Shown in pieces: positions 1 to 9,156 of a DNA stretch of 64,000 nucleotides. Under the pieces are notes generated by a model, which was given only the letters and a program-made list of their open reading frames with translations, was not told the DNA's origin and did no database searches. The DNA is from Thermodesulfobacteriota bacterium (GTDB lineage Bacteria > Desulfobacterota_D > UBA1144 > Nemesobacterales > UBA2774): contig DAOKYU010000002.1 of NCBI GenBank assembly GCA_035325995.1, forward strand, positions 248,001 through 312,000, read 5' to 3'. The stretch's first letter is position 1. Each line of letters opens with the position of its first letter. Made by a program: the position numbers and the translations under genes.

Positions 1-1094
1 ACGAAACCCAGGCCAACATCTTCCAGCTCGGGCTCTTCAGGTCCGTCGTCATCGACCCGGTATACAACGAAGAAGACCACGTCGCCGACATAAGAATAAC
101 CGTCAAGGAGAGAAAGCAGGGCTCGGTCAAGTTCGGCGTCGGGTTCGGCACCGAGGACAAGCTCAGGGCCCAGGCCATCTGGACGAAGAGGAATTTCTTC
201 GGCGGGGGAAGGAGGCTCGAGGTCGCGGGCAAGTTCTCCTTCATAACCCAGAGGCTCGAGACGAGCGTCCTTCAGCCCTACATACTGGGCAGGGATTCGC
301 AGCTCACCGGGTCACTCAACTTCCAGAGGGACGACGTTCCGAGCTTCGAGGGCGAGAGCTTTCTCACAACCGCCGAAGTGCAGAAGGACTTTCGCGAATA
401 CTACTCCGCCTTCGGCTCGTTCAACGTGCAGCTCTCCCGGGTTCAAAAAAGCGCACGCCGTACGCCCGAGGAGAAAAGCCGCGAGAACTTCTTCCTGACG
501 TATTTTAACTCCGGTCTCGAGATGGACACGACGGACAACATCCTCAACCCGACGCGCGGGTTCGTCATCGCGGGCGGCCTCGAATCGTCCTTCCGGGCGC
601 TGTTCTCGGACGTCAACTACTTTAAGGGCACGGTCGAGCTCAGGGGCTACAAACGGCTCATGCGAATCATCCTGGCCTCGCGCTTGACCGTCGGCGTCAT
701 ACAGCCCTTCGGCTCGACGGGCACGTTCGACATACCTATATTCAAGAGGTTTTTCGCCGGCGGCAGCACGAGCATGAGAGGTTTTCCGTTCCAGAAACTG
801 GGCCCGCTCAGCCAGGGCGGCGATCCGCTCGGCGGCAATTCCCTGCTCGTCGGGAGCTTCGAGGCGAGGTTCCCGCTGTACGGCGAGTTCGGGGGCGTCG
901 TGTTCCTGGATTATGGAAACGTCTATTCCGACGAGTGGGAATACGATCTTTCGAGGCTGAAATACGCGCCCGGCGTGGGGCTCAGATACGATACGATCAT
1001 AGGCCCCATAAGATTCGACGTCGGCTATGCGCTCAATCCCGAGCCGGGAATAAGAAGGGTGCAGTTCTTCATCAGCATAGGTCAGGCTTTCTGA
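1..1094 (+). CDS. Omp85/BamA-family outer membrane protein, C-terminal part (5' end outside window)
   Basis: The frame is open from base 3 and ends at TGA 1092-1094, giving 363 residues of a longer protein. It begins in what looks like the last POTRA domain (LGLFRSVVIDP) and continues into a beta-barrel. The barrel has the Omp85 pattern NFFGGGRR at its start, the conserved loop-6 motif MRGF (about base 774), and a C-terminal Phe (GQAF) as in outer-membrane barrels. Members of the family either fold barrels into the outer membrane (BamA) or export autotransporter-like proteins (TamA); without the N-terminal POTRA domains I cannot choose. A TatA-like gene converges from the other strand three bases downstream. 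Confidence 0.85.
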   Translation, partial: ETQANIFQLGLFRSVVIDPVYNEEDHVADIRITVKERKQGSVKFGVGFGTEDKLRAQAIWTKRNFFGGGRRLEVAGKFSFITQRLETSVLQPYILGRDSQLTGSLNFQRDDVPSFEGESFLTTAEVQKDFREYYSAFGSFNVQLSRVQKSARRTPEEKSRENFFLTYFNSGLEMDTTDNILNPTRGFVIAGGLESSFRALFSDVNYFKGTVELRGYKRLMRIILASRLTVGVIQPFGSTGTFDIPIFKRFFAGGSTSMRGFPFQKLGPLSQGGDPLGGNSLLVGSFEARFPLYGEFGGVVFLDYGNVYSDEWEYDLSRLKYAPGVGLRYDTIIGPIRFDVGYALNPEPGIRRVQFFISIGQAF

Positions 1095-1097
1095 GGA

Positions 1098-1373
1098 TCA
1101 GACGCGCGAGTTGCTCGTGGGGTTATCGAGAGGCGCCCCATCGCCGGCCGCTTCGGCTTCTTCTGTTTGGGCCTCTCTTTTCGCGAGCTCCTGCTTTGCG
1201 TCTTCTTCGTTTATCTCGAACTCTATGGAGCTTTTGAGCTCGTTCTTTGCCCTTTCGAGCTCGCGCATGCCTCTCCCGAGCGTCCTTGCTATCTTGGGGA
1301 TTTCCTTCGGGCCGAGTACGAGGAGCGCTATGACCAGGATTATCAATATCTCGCTGGTTCCTATGCCGAACAC
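1098..1373 (-). CDS. TatA/TatB-type twin-arginine translocase subunit
   Basis: This 91-residue protein has the Tat pore-subunit plan: a very short periplasmic N-terminus, one membrane helix (residues 6-20, ILIILVIALLVLG), the hinge GPKEIPKIAR, an amphipathic helix and a charged C-terminal tail. The longer acidic tail and the GPKEIP hinge recall TatB, but TatA and TatB cannot be told apart here. The start is GTG at 1373-1371, with AAGGAG nine bases upstream. No tatC is adjacent. A second TatA-like gene lies at 40082-40324, so the two may divide the A and B roles. Confidence 0.85.
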   Translation of the reverse strand: MFGIGTSEILIILVIALLVLGPKEIPKIARTLGRGMRELERAKNELKSSIEFEINEEDAKQELAKREAQTEEAEAAGDGAPLDNPTSNSRV

Positions 1374-1631
1374 GGTCCGTGGGCTCCTTCGCTGGGTGTA
1401 AACATGCCTTCTCCTGTAACGTGAAAGGCTACCCTATTAGCCCCGCATGTTCAATAAATCCGCGGGGGCGTATAAGGGGAGGGAGACCGCTCCGGCGCGC
1501 CGCCGCGGGCGTGTTTTCCGCTGCTTTTTCCGTGTCCTGCGGGATGCCGGATCTCCGATTCACTACAGTTTTTTAACGAATGTTGTAAAATGAACGGGTA
1601 ACCGAAAATACAGAAATGAGAGGTGGCGCAT

Positions 1632-2627
1632 ATGAAGGCAATCCGTTTTCACGAATTCGGAGAAGTCGAAGTTCTAAAATACGAGGACGTACCCGACCCG
1701 GTAATCGGAGACGACGAGGTTCTGGTGCGCGTGAAGGCGGCTGCCCTGAATCACCTCGACCTCAGGATAAGGTCCGGTAAATCCCCCCGGCCCGTGGACC
1801 TCCCCCACATCGGCGGCGTCGACATAGCCGGCGACGTAGAGGCTGTCGGCAAGAACGTCACCGACATAAAACCCGGGGCCAAGGTCGTAATCGACCCGAC
1901 TGTGAAGACCCCCAAGGGGCCTATGGTCGTCGGCGTCAACTTCTACGGCGGGTTCGCCGAATACGTAAAGGTCCCCGCTGTGAACGCCGTTCCGATTCCG
2001 GACGAAGTCTCGTACGACGACGCGGCCACGCTGCCGATATGCTACGTCACGGCGTGGTACGGCCTCTTCGACAGGGGCAACATGCAAAAGGGCGAAACCG
2101 TTCTCGTTCACGCGGCGGGCAGCGGCACGGGGAGCGCGGCCGTCCAGATAGCCAAGGAGGGCGGCGCGTTCGTAATCGCCACGGCCGGGAGCGACGAGAA
2201 GCTCGAGAAGGTAAAGAAGCTCGGCGCAGACGCGACCGTCAACTACAACACGCATGACTTCGCCGAAGAGGTGAAGAAGATTACGGAAGGGAAGGGCGTC
2301 GATGTCATATTCGACCAGATAGGCGCGTCAATATGGGAGAACAACCTCAAGTCGCTCAGGATGAAGGGAAGGATTCTTCTCGTAGGCGTTGTGGGAGGCG
2401 GCCAGACGACGTTTAACTTCGGCCCCGTAATCGTAAGGGACCTTTCCGTCCTCGGCGTAACAGTCTTCAACGCCCCCCGGAGTAACCTCATAAACGTCAT
2501 TAACCTCGTATCTCTCGGGAGGCTCAGGCCGGTGATAGACAAGCGTTTCCCGCTGTCCGAAGCCGCCGCCGCGCAGAAGCTCCTCGAAGACAGGAGCCAA
2601 TTCGGGAAGGTCGTTCTCAACCCCTGA
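1632..2627 (+). CDS. zinc-independent MDR family oxidoreductase (quinone-reductase-like)
   Basis: This 331-residue protein belongs to the medium-chain dehydrogenase/reductase superfamily. The N-terminal GroES-like half (MKAIRFHEFGE, AAALNHLDLRIR) is followed by the Rossmann half with the nucleotide motif HAAGSGTGSAAVQIAK near residue 155. Catalytic zinc ligands are not evident, as in NADPH:quinone reductases and enoyl reductases of this family. The frame could start at GTG 1623, but ATG 1632 has AGAGGTGG five bases upstream and matches the usual family N-terminus, so I use it. It is monocistronic. The substrate cannot be deduced. Confidence 0.88.
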   Translation: MKAIRFHEFGEVEVLKYEDVPDPVIGDDEVLVRVKAAALNHLDLRIRSGKSPRPVDLPHIGGVDIAGDVEAVGKNVTDIKPGAKVVIDPTVKTPKGPMVVGVNFYGGFAEYVKVPAVNAVPIPDEVSYDDAATLPICYVTAWYGLFDRGNMQKGETVLVHAAGSGTGSAAVQIAKEGGAFVIATAGSDEKLEKVKKLGADATVNYNTHDFAEEVKKITEGKGVDVIFDQIGASIWENNLKSLRMKGRILLVGVVGGGQTTFNFGPVIVRDLSVLGVTVFNAPRSNLINVINLVSLGRLRPVIDKRFPLSEAAAAQKLLEDRSQFGKVVLNP

Positions 2628-2689
2628 ATCCGAACCCTGAAGCAGGGTTCATTCACGGAATTCGCCGCGCCTGTACGGGCGCGGCAGGC

Positions 2690-4168
2690 TCAATCGATCT
2701 CTTCTTCTATTACCCGGCGAAGATATTCTCCGCCCCGGGGAAGTTCTACCGTCTTCGCCGATAGTGACTCGAACGTCATCCTTCCGCCATCCCGCCATAG
2801 TCCCTTGAGGAATTCTCCTGCCCCTGGCACCCTCCACCACTCCTCGTCGAATCTCTCCTTCAGATAACTCGACAGCGCCGGGGCCGCCGCGGCGCCCCGA
2901 AAGACGGATGAAGGCCGAACCGGCATGGTCAGCGGCCCGAGGTATCCGCCGACATCTATCCTGCAGTGTAGCGCCGCGCTCATTATCCGCCCGTAATGTT
3001 CGGGCATGGATTCGGTTTCGCTGTTTTTGAGGAGGTCCGCCTCGTAGATCGAAAGCCCCGCGACGCGCCTCGCCGACATAAGCCGCCTCAGTCCGAGAAG
3101 CCTCCTGAAGTCGCCGCCCTCGTCTACTCTCAGATATTTCGCGAGCCACTTCGGCTCGTGCACGAGGTTCCTGAAGAGCGAATCGAAGACGGATTCCACC
3201 ACGGCGTCCCTGAGCCACCTGAATTCCGCGTAATCCTCGCGCTCGGTGAACATGCAGGAAAGCATCCGCCCCAGCGATCCCAGGAAATGCTCGTAGTCCC
3301 GTATGGAGCCGACGGTATATATGGAGAGTCCCGCCCTCAAGGGAGGGTCGAGCGGCACGGAAAAACCGTCCGAAATCTTGCCGGGTTTCCTCTCGCCGTC
3401 GTACGTGATTCCGCCTTCCGGCGCAATCCCCGGGGCGTCCAGTATCGGCCGCGAGAAAGAGAGCATGTCGCGCGTTCCGAAATAGCCCTTGAGCTCGCCC
3501 GAGTTAAAGAAAAAGGCGAGGTCGTGCTCCTCGGCCCGAGGGAGCTTGAGCTCCATTCTCCTGGACAGGAACCACGCGAGAAGGTCCCTCGAAGCGTACT
3601 CGGTATCGGAAAGAAACCCCCTCGCCGCTCCCTCGCCGCCCGCACCGGGGCCCGCCGTCTTTTCGGCGAGCTCTCCGTAATCCCCGAACCCGAGGGCCTG
3701 GGCGGCTTCCGTAATTGTATCGAGCTTCTTTCTAAGGAGGGCGTTCAGCTTTCCGAGCGAGGGCTTCGCCGCCGCCGCGGCGAGCTCCCTTTCGCCCCGC
3801 TTCGGCTGCCTTACGAGCTCCCCGTGGAGTGACTTTAACGAAAATGTCTTCCCGCCGGACGAGAACGCCCCCGACATGACGCCTTGGATGCCGTCTTCTA
3901 CCCTGGCGCTCCGCGAAAGCACGAACGCATGCGCGAGGAACGAAGCCGCGAGTCTCTTTCCCGCGGCGGCCTCTCCCCCCGCGGGCTCCGAGCTCCATAC
4001 CGACTGGAAGAGCTCCCTCTCGCCGAAGTCCGGGAATCTCCTCATGATCGCGGCAAGGCCGTCACCCGGTTTTCCCCCGCCGGAAAATTCCCCGAACAGC
4101 CACCAGGAAAGCTCCTTCAGTAGCCTTTTGCCGGAATTTCCCGTAAGACGCTCTAGGTATCCGCTCAT
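2690..4168 (-). CDS. hypothetical protein, possibly a catalytically dead M3-peptidase-like protein
   Basis: This is a 492-residue soluble, mostly helical protein without a signal peptide. I do not recognise it firmly. The C-terminal half has a layout that recalls thimet-oligopeptidase (M3) proteins: a segment YEHFLGSLGRML where those enzymes carry HEFGH, then about 45 residues later a LFRNLVHEPKWLAKYL segment where M3 enzymes have ENWCWEPEVL, then a paired-helix stretch. The zinc-binding HExxH is absent, so peptidase activity is unlikely if the relation is real. It starts 27 bases after the MFS gene stop and is probably cotranscribed with it. The family relation is inference at low confidence; that it is a real gene is much surer. 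Confidence 0.7.
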   Translation of the reverse strand: MSGYLERLTGNSGKRLLKELSWWLFGEFSGGGKPGDGLAAIMRRFPDFGERELFQSVWSSEPAGGEAAAGKRLAASFLAHAFVLSRSARVEDGIQGVMSGAFSSGGKTFSLKSLHGELVRQPKRGERELAAAAAKPSLGKLNALLRKKLDTITEAAQALGFGDYGELAEKTAGPGAGGEGAARGFLSDTEYASRDLLAWFLSRRMELKLPRAEEHDLAFFFNSGELKGYFGTRDMLSFSRPILDAPGIAPEGGITYDGERKPGKISDGFSVPLDPPLRAGLSIYTVGSIRDYEHFLGSLGRMLSCMFTEREDYAEFRWLRDAVVESVFDSLFRNLVHEPKWLAKYLRVDEGGDFRRLLGLRRLMSARRVAGLSIYEADLLKNSETESMPEHYGRIMSAALHCRIDVGGYLGPLTMPVRPSSVFRGAAAAPALSSYLKERFDEEWWRVPGAGEFLKGLWRDGGRMTFESLSAKTVELPRGGEYLRRVIEEEID

Positions 4169-4195
4169 CCGGCCGTTCCCTCCGCCGCCGCGTTT

Positions 4196-5446
4196 CTACG
4201 CGGTCTCCGTTTTATGACTCGGCGTCTTGATTATAAACCCTCCGGCCGCCGCGAGGTAGCAGCAGAATATCGTGAATATGAACGGGTAGTGGTAGCTCCC
4301 GAGGACGTCGTGGATGTAGCCCGCGAGTATAGGCCCGCCTATGGCGGCGATGGAATACGACGTTCCGAATATGCCGTATATGGTTCCGAGCGTGCCGAGC
4401 CCGTAGAATCTCCCGAGGAGGGTAGGGAATATGGGCACCCACGCGCTGTAGAAGAATCCGAATATGAATCCGAAGAGATAGTACGCCCATATATGGTCGA
4501 TCGTCAGGAGGAGGATTATAGAGCTCCCCTGCGCCAGGAAGCATATGAGTATCACCTTCCTGAATTCGAGCACTTCGGCCAGGAGCGACGAAAGCACGGT
4601 CCTCCCGATGATGCTCCCGAGCCCTATCGCCGCCGGCGGCCCGGCAGCGGCTATGGCCGGTACGCCTATGTCTATCATGTAGTTGTAGAACTGCGTCACG
4701 ATTATGAGGAACGTCGTAAAGCCGAGGAAATACATCGAGTACATCACCCAGTATGTCGGCGTCGAAAGCGCTTCCCTCACCCTCCAGTCCTTTTTCGGTG
4801 CGCCCGCGCCTGCGCCCCTTTCGATATCCTCCGCCGAATTCCCGGGCTTCATGCCGTAGGGGAGGAGGTTCACGTCTTCGGGGCGCGACCTTAACACGAA
4901 GCTCGCCATCAGCACCGTGAACATCAGCCCGCCCAGGGCGAAGAGGGCGTTTCTCACGCCGAAATCGTTTATCAGCCATGCGGTAAGGGGGTTCGTTATG
5001 AGCCCGCTCAGGGGAACCCCGGTCGTTATGATCCCGATAGCCAGCGGCCGCTTCCGGACGAACCATCTGCTTACGAGCGCGACGCAGGTTATGTAAAGCA
5101 CGGCGTCCCCGACTCCTACCATAAGGCCGTAAGATAGATAGAGCTGCCAGCTCGTGACCGCCAGCCCCGCGAATATCATTCCGAGCGCGGCTATCGATCC
5201 TCCGCCGAGGACGACCGCCCTCGGGTCGAATTTGTCTATGAGCCTTCCGGCGAGTATGAAGGCCGGGGCCTGCACGAGTGACCTGAAGGAGAAAATAGAC
5301 GAGCCCGTGGCGCGCGAGAGCCCGAAGTCGTCGTTCAGATAGGGGAGGAATACCCCGAAAGAGTAAAGCAGCATCCCGTCTAAAATGATTATCAGGAGAG
5401 AGGCCGCGACTATATACCAGCCGTAGAATATCTTTTTACCGAACAT
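4196..5446 (-). CDS. MFS transporter (oxalate/formate or monocarboxylate antiporter-like)
   Basis: This 416-residue integral membrane protein has about twelve hydrophobic segments. It opens with the FYGWYIVAAS stretch typical of MFS carriers near the oxalate:formate antiporter and monocarboxylate transporter groups. A cytoplasmic loop with RSRPEDVNLLP splits the two six-helix bundles near residue 195. The MFS signature region (AGRLIDKFDPR) lies between helices 2 and 3. The upstream side has only a weak ribosome site. The gene leads a likely two-gene unit with the 492-residue protein downstream. A small organic anion is the likely cargo, from family knowledge only. Confidence 0.88.
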   Translation of the reverse strand: MFGKKIFYGWYIVAASLLIIILDGMLLYSFGVFLPYLNDDFGLSRATGSSIFSFRSLVQAPAFILAGRLIDKFDPRAVVLGGGSIAALGMIFAGLAVTSWQLYLSYGLMVGVGDAVLYITCVALVSRWFVRKRPLAIGIITTGVPLSGLITNPLTAWLINDFGVRNALFALGGLMFTVLMASFVLRSRPEDVNLLPYGMKPGNSAEDIERGAGAGAPKKDWRVREALSTPTYWVMYSMYFLGFTTFLIIVTQFYNYMIDIGVPAIAAAGPPAAIGLGSIIGRTVLSSLLAEVLEFRKVILICFLAQGSSIILLLTIDHIWAYYLFGFIFGFFYSAWVPIFPTLLGRFYGLGTLGTIYGIFGTSYSIAAIGGPILAGYIHDVLGSYHYPFIFTIFCCYLAAAGGFIIKTPSHKTETA

Positions 5447-5607
5447 AAGAACTACCCGTTAACCCTGGAAGGGCTTCTCCTGCTTCGTCGCTGAATGGTT
5501 CTTCCGGCCTCTTTGCCCGCCGAGGCCGCAGAGCCGGGTAAGGATACCTGAAAACAGGATTAATCGAGAGTCCGGCGCCGCCCGGTGGATTTACGAGGTC
5601 TCGGTTT

Positions 5608-8076
5608 CTACCCCTGCACCTTGCCTATTTTCTCGTTGACTGCGTTCGCCTGGCTCTCGAACCGTCCCGAGGCAAGCGCCTCCCGGGCCTTTTTCAGAAG
5701 TGGCAGATCTTCCTTCGTCCATTCGCCAGCTTCGACCACGGCCGCGATTTGCTCGACAAAGGCTTCCCTCGCCTTCTGGTTGCCCGAGGTGAGGTCCCAG
5801 CTTGAAAGATAAACGCCGAGCACCTCGCCCGCATCGGTTCTGTCCATATCGGCCGGTATCTTCCCGCCCCCGATGCCGGCCCATTTTATGGCTGCCTGCC
5901 CGGAAACCGACGGGGGTTCTGCGAAATAAACGAGGAGCCTCGTATCCGCGGCCGCCTTGGTCTCGGAATAAGTCGCCCCGAGTATGATAGGGATCAGATC
6001 TGGGGAGAACGGTCCCGTTTCGCGGAGTGCTTTTCTCGCCGTCATCCTCACGTAGTCCTTGTTCGCATAAAGCGCGCGGGCCGCGACCACGGCCTCGCCC
6101 GAGGCGGCATGGCCCATGCTGCCCAGGGATTCGAGGGCAATGGTCAGGGGCGTTATTTCGGTGCGGTTGGCGTCGTCGAGGCTCTCTATGTAGGACGCGA
6201 GACGCGGGGCCTGCGAGGCGGCGTCCGGGCCTATTTCACCGAGAGCCACTGCCGCCAGGTTGCGAACTTCCGGTTTTTCGTCTTCCAGCATCGGCGCTAT
6301 TCTCTCGGCCCTTATCTTCGGATGGCCGCTCAGACGGGCCATCGCTCCGACGGCGGCGAGCCTGATCTGCGCCGATTCGTCTTTCAGCAGCCCGGAAAGC
6401 GTATCCAGGAGCTCTTTCGAGCCGGAGCCCGTCTTTCCGAGGGCGCTCGCGGCCTCGGCCCTGACCTGTGCGTCTTCGTCCTTAAGACGTTCGAGCATCT
6501 TCCCGGTTTCTCCGTCCGCGAACTTCCCCATGCCGCCGAGCGCTTTCAGCCCGATAATCCTTATGGCGGGATTCGGGTCGTTCAAAAGCTCCGCAACCTG
6601 CGGGGCGTATTTTCTCGACGGCGCGCCCATTTCGCTGAAGATATACAGGACAGTGCTTCTCTGCTTGGGGTTTCTGGCTTTCAGGAGGGCTATCAGCTCG
6701 GGCGCCTGTCCGCCGAGCTCGTCTCCCATTCCGGCGAGCACCGTCGCGGCGGTCACCTGTGATTTTCTATCCTGGCTCTTCAGCATGCCTACTATCACGC
6801 CCGCCGAGTCCCCGAGGGGCACGCCCATACGGCTGAGCGTGGACAGTGCTTCTCTGCTTACCGCTGTGTTCTTGTCCGTGATAAGCTTCTTTATCTGCCC
6901 GGCCTCGCTCTTTCCTGCATCTCCCATATCCCCCAGGGTCTTGATGGCCGTAAGCCTGACCATCGGGGAGTCGTCCTTCAGAAGCCCGGCTATATTCGGC
7001 GCGTACTCCCGGGCGTTCCTCCCCATACCGCCAAGAGCCGTTATCGTGCTGACCCTGGTCTGCGGGTTGGTGCTCCGGAGGTATCTGGCTACGAGGCCCG
7101 CCGTGCCGCTCTTTGCCTTTCCTATCGACCCGAGCGCTCTGACGGCGGATCCGCGTAAGTTCGAATTCCTGGATTCGAGGAACCCGGCAACCTGCATCGT
7201 CTGCTCATCGCTGAGGTCGCCGATTCTTCCGAGCGCCTTTAAAGCCTGAAGAACCGTATTCGAGTTCTTGTCTTTGAAGAGCTTGGCTATCTCCCCTGCG
7301 TATTGCTTCGACGACGGGCCGAGGTCGCCGAGCGCCGCAGCCGCCCCCGCTCTTACGGAGGGATTTTCGTTGTTAAGCATTTTGGCTATTTCCGCCGAGT
7401 GCTTAACGCCATCGGGTCCCATCTTTCCGAGAACGCTCATGCCCGTGACTTTTTCTTCCGGGCTTTCCCCCCGCATCATGTCGAGTGCGGCGGGGGTGAT
7501 CATATCCGCATACTCGCGGTTCCGGGAAAGTATCTGGATAGCCTTGGCCCTGACGAGGCCGTCCTTGTCGTCAAGGAGTTTTATTATTACGGGTATCTGG
7601 CCGCGCTCGAGCTTGCCTATTCCGGCAAGCGCCGTGACCGCCGGGTATCTGAGGGACTTGTCTCCGTTTTCCTTAAGATTCTCTATGACCCCCGGGGCGA
7701 ACTTCGCCGAAGAAGCGCCCATTTTGCCGACTGCGCCGAGGGCGGCTTTCCTCATCGCCGGGTTCTTGTCCGTGAGAAGTGCGTCGAGTCCGGGAATGTC
7801 GTCGGGGTTGCCCGTTTCCGCAAGCTCGGAGACGGCCTTCTCCCTTACCTTCTCGTCAGGGTCCGAAAGGGCTCTTTTCAGCCCCTCTATCTCCCATTCC
7901 GAAAGCGGTTTCTTTTCGTCCCCCATTGAAAGGGAAAGAATTTTCTCCGCGGCTCCGGCGGAAAGGGGGTTAAGTAACAACAGTGCGGCCATGCATACGA
8001 GCAAAAGCGGCAGAATCCTATGCCGTGCGAATGCCCGGGCGCTTCTCTGGCCGAAATTACACTCTGGGACGCTCAT
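5608..8076 (-). CDS. exported HEAT-repeat protein
   Basis: This 822-residue protein starts with a long basic n-region and a hydrophobic stretch (about residues 20-42, ending LSAGAAEK) that reads as a signal peptide. The rest is an array of HEAT-like repeats of about 38-40 residues with the recurring core 'VR..A..ALG.MG....YAP.IA.LLKD', roughly fifteen or more copies. Such solenoids are scaffolds; no enzymatic domain is visible. The start is supported by GGAGG six bases upstream of ATG 8076. It is transcribed away from the riboswitch-TPR unit and shares its long intergenic region. The function is unknown, but the envelope location and size suggest a protein-binding role. Confidence 0.85.
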   Translation of the reverse strand: MSVPECNFGQRSARAFARHRILPLLLVCMAALLLLNPLSAGAAEKILSLSMGDEKKPLSEWEIEGLKRALSDPDEKVREKAVSELAETGNPDDIPGLDALLTDKNPAMRKAALGAVGKMGASSAKFAPGVIENLKENGDKSLRYPAVTALAGIGKLERGQIPVIIKLLDDKDGLVRAKAIQILSRNREYADMITPAALDMMRGESPEEKVTGMSVLGKMGPDGVKHSAEIAKMLNNENPSVRAGAAAALGDLGPSSKQYAGEIAKLFKDKNSNTVLQALKALGRIGDLSDEQTMQVAGFLESRNSNLRGSAVRALGSIGKAKSGTAGLVARYLRSTNPQTRVSTITALGGMGRNAREYAPNIAGLLKDDSPMVRLTAIKTLGDMGDAGKSEAGQIKKLITDKNTAVSREALSTLSRMGVPLGDSAGVIVGMLKSQDRKSQVTAATVLAGMGDELGGQAPELIALLKARNPKQRSTVLYIFSEMGAPSRKYAPQVAELLNDPNPAIRIIGLKALGGMGKFADGETGKMLERLKDEDAQVRAEAASALGKTGSGSKELLDTLSGLLKDESAQIRLAAVGAMARLSGHPKIRAERIAPMLEDEKPEVRNLAAVALGEIGPDAASQAPRLASYIESLDDANRTEITPLTIALESLGSMGHAASGEAVVAARALYANKDYVRMTARKALRETGPFSPDLIPIILGATYSETKAAADTRLLVYFAEPPSVSGQAAIKWAGIGGGKIPADMDRTDAGEVLGVYLSSWDLTSGNQKAREAFVEQIAAVVEAGEWTKEDLPLLKKAREALASGRFESQANAVNEKIGKVQG

Positions 8077-8409
8077 CTTTTTCCTCCGTCTGGACAGTGC
8101 GTGATTAAAGCGGGTGGATTCAGGAATAATCGTGATCCGAATTCTTGCGGATATCCTGTGTCTTCAAGTATGATTTTATCCCCAAAGCTTCTTCGCTACC
8201 TTACGCCGGACCGTGAAAAGTCCATCCAGAAAATGGTATCCTATCTCTCCCTCCAGTCAAACGATTTAATTCGGTCTATCGGCGTCTCCGGCGCGGCGCG
8301 GTAATTTCCTCCCTTCTTGCCGTTTAACCCGGCCGGATATTCGAGTATTATGTTTGTCGGGACACGGGCGGGGTTCCAAAAGAGACCAGCGAATGGAGGT
8401 TTGGCACAA
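8077..8409. other. divergent intergenic region, no secure element
   Basis: These 333 bases separate the HEAT gene (minus) from the small helical-protein gene (plus). They must carry promoters for both, but I could not pick a convincing pair of hexamers. A TTGACT on the minus strand near 8255 lacks a good partner. I see no RNA motif or repeat. Confidence 0.4.
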
Positions 8410-8787
8410 TTGGATGCTTCCGATACGAAAGGCATGTTCGATGTAGTCAGGGGCGGTATTTCGAAGGGGCTCAGGATCGTTAATATAAGGTCCAGGGAAG
8501 CCTATGATACGCTCAAAATAAAAAATAAAATCAGAGAGCTCAATACCAGGCGCCGGAGTGCGGTGCTCGACATGGGAAATACCATCTACAGGTCGTATAA
8601 ACACAAGGGGCAGATAAGCGTAGACATCGCGCGTGAAAAATGCGAGGGTATCGAAAGAATAGACGCCGAGATCGTCTCCTGCGAAGAGGAGCTCGATCTT
8701 ATACATTCGAACGCACAGAAGGCCCTCGGCAGCCTCAAGGCGCTTTCCGGCCCCGACAACGGCCTGGAAGAGAAAAAAACCGAGTGA
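8410..8787 (+). CDS. small charged helical protein of unknown function
   Basis: About 125 residues, with no signal peptide or membrane segment. The sequence (GMFDVVRGGISKGLRIVNIRS, KIKNKIRELNTRRR, GIERIDAEIVSCEEELDL) is strongly charged and heptad-like, suggesting a helical hairpin or coiled coil. The frame is open further upstream, but GGAGG at 8395-8399 places the likely start at TTG 8410; ATG 8434 is an alternative. I do not recognise the family. It lies immediately upstream of the promoter and riboswitch of the TPR gene on the same strand, and could be part of the same functional group. Confidence 0.55.
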   Translation: MDASDTKGMFDVVRGGISKGLRIVNIRSREAYDTLKIKNKIRELNTRRRSAVLDMGNTIYRSYKHKGQISVDIAREKCEGIERIDAEIVSCEEELDLIHSNAQKALGSLKALSGPDNGLEEKKTE

Positions 8788-8840
8788 TCCCGCCGAGCGC
8801 TTCTGAAAGTAGCCTCTAACATTCAAATATTATTGAAATA

Positions 8841-8869
8841 TTGACATTGAGACCAACCGGCTTTAGATT
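8841..8869 (+). promoter_or_regulatory. sigma70-type promoter for the riboswitch-TPR transcript
   Basis: TTGACA at 8841-8846 and TAGATT at 8864-8869 are separated by 17 bases. This gives a perfect -35 and a four-of-six -10, with a predicted start near 8876, just before the riboswitch aptamer. Confidence 0.7.
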
Positions 8870-8883
8870 TGGTCTAGGTAGGG

Positions 8884-8992
8884 TTTTGATCCCTTAACCG
8901 AAAAGGCAAACCATCCGAAAGGGTGGGACGCAAAGCCTCGGGCCTGGGTGTGCCGCAAAAGCCGCCCTGGCGGCCGGGCTGCCGAAGCGGGG
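8884..8992 (+). ncRNA. c-di-GMP-I (GEMM-I) riboswitch aptamer
   Basis: The class signature is present at 8905-8937. GGC and AAA are followed by the stem CCATCC/GGGTGG closed by a GAAA tetraloop (8917-8920), then GACGCAAAGCC, whose GCC pairs back to the first GGC. A second arm follows from about 8938 to 8985, in which the tetraloop receptor should lie. By alignment from memory to the Vibrio Vc2 aptamer, the specificity position (Vc2 G20) is G at 8905. G is the base of c-di-GMP binders; A there marks the cyclic AMP-GMP variant. The aptamer is 165 bases upstream of the TPR gene and followed by an intrinsic terminator, so control is likely by transcription attenuation. Confidence 0.87.
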
Positions 8993-9061
8993 ACAAGACA
9001 ACGTCCTTTTACCGTCAGGGGGCACGTGGTGACGGCGTCCAGCATGTCCCTCTTTGGATAT

Positions 9062-9087
9062 CCGGGAATTATTCCCGGTCTTTTTTT
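9062..9087 (+). terminator. intrinsic terminator of the c-di-GMP riboswitch expression platform
   Basis: CCGGGAA (9062-9068), the loop TTA and TTCCCGG (9072-9078) form a seven-pair hairpin followed by TC and seven Ts (9081-9087). It lies between the aptamer and the TPR start codon. CCGGG in the 3' side of the aptamer (about 8974-8978) could pair with the terminator's CCCGG, which would offer an antiterminator. Which state ligand favours is not decidable by eye. Confidence 0.75.
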
Positions 9088-9156
9088 AATACCGGGCCGG
9101 CTCGGAATCGTTTAATTTCCGGTCCGAAGGCCCTGAATACGGTTTGAGGACGGGAT

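Noticed and set aside
8905..8905. Reading the riboswitch as the cyclic AMP-GMP variant
   Set aside because: The aligned specificity position is G, the base expected for c-di-GMP; the variant has A. The alignment was done by eye from memory, so it should still be checked.
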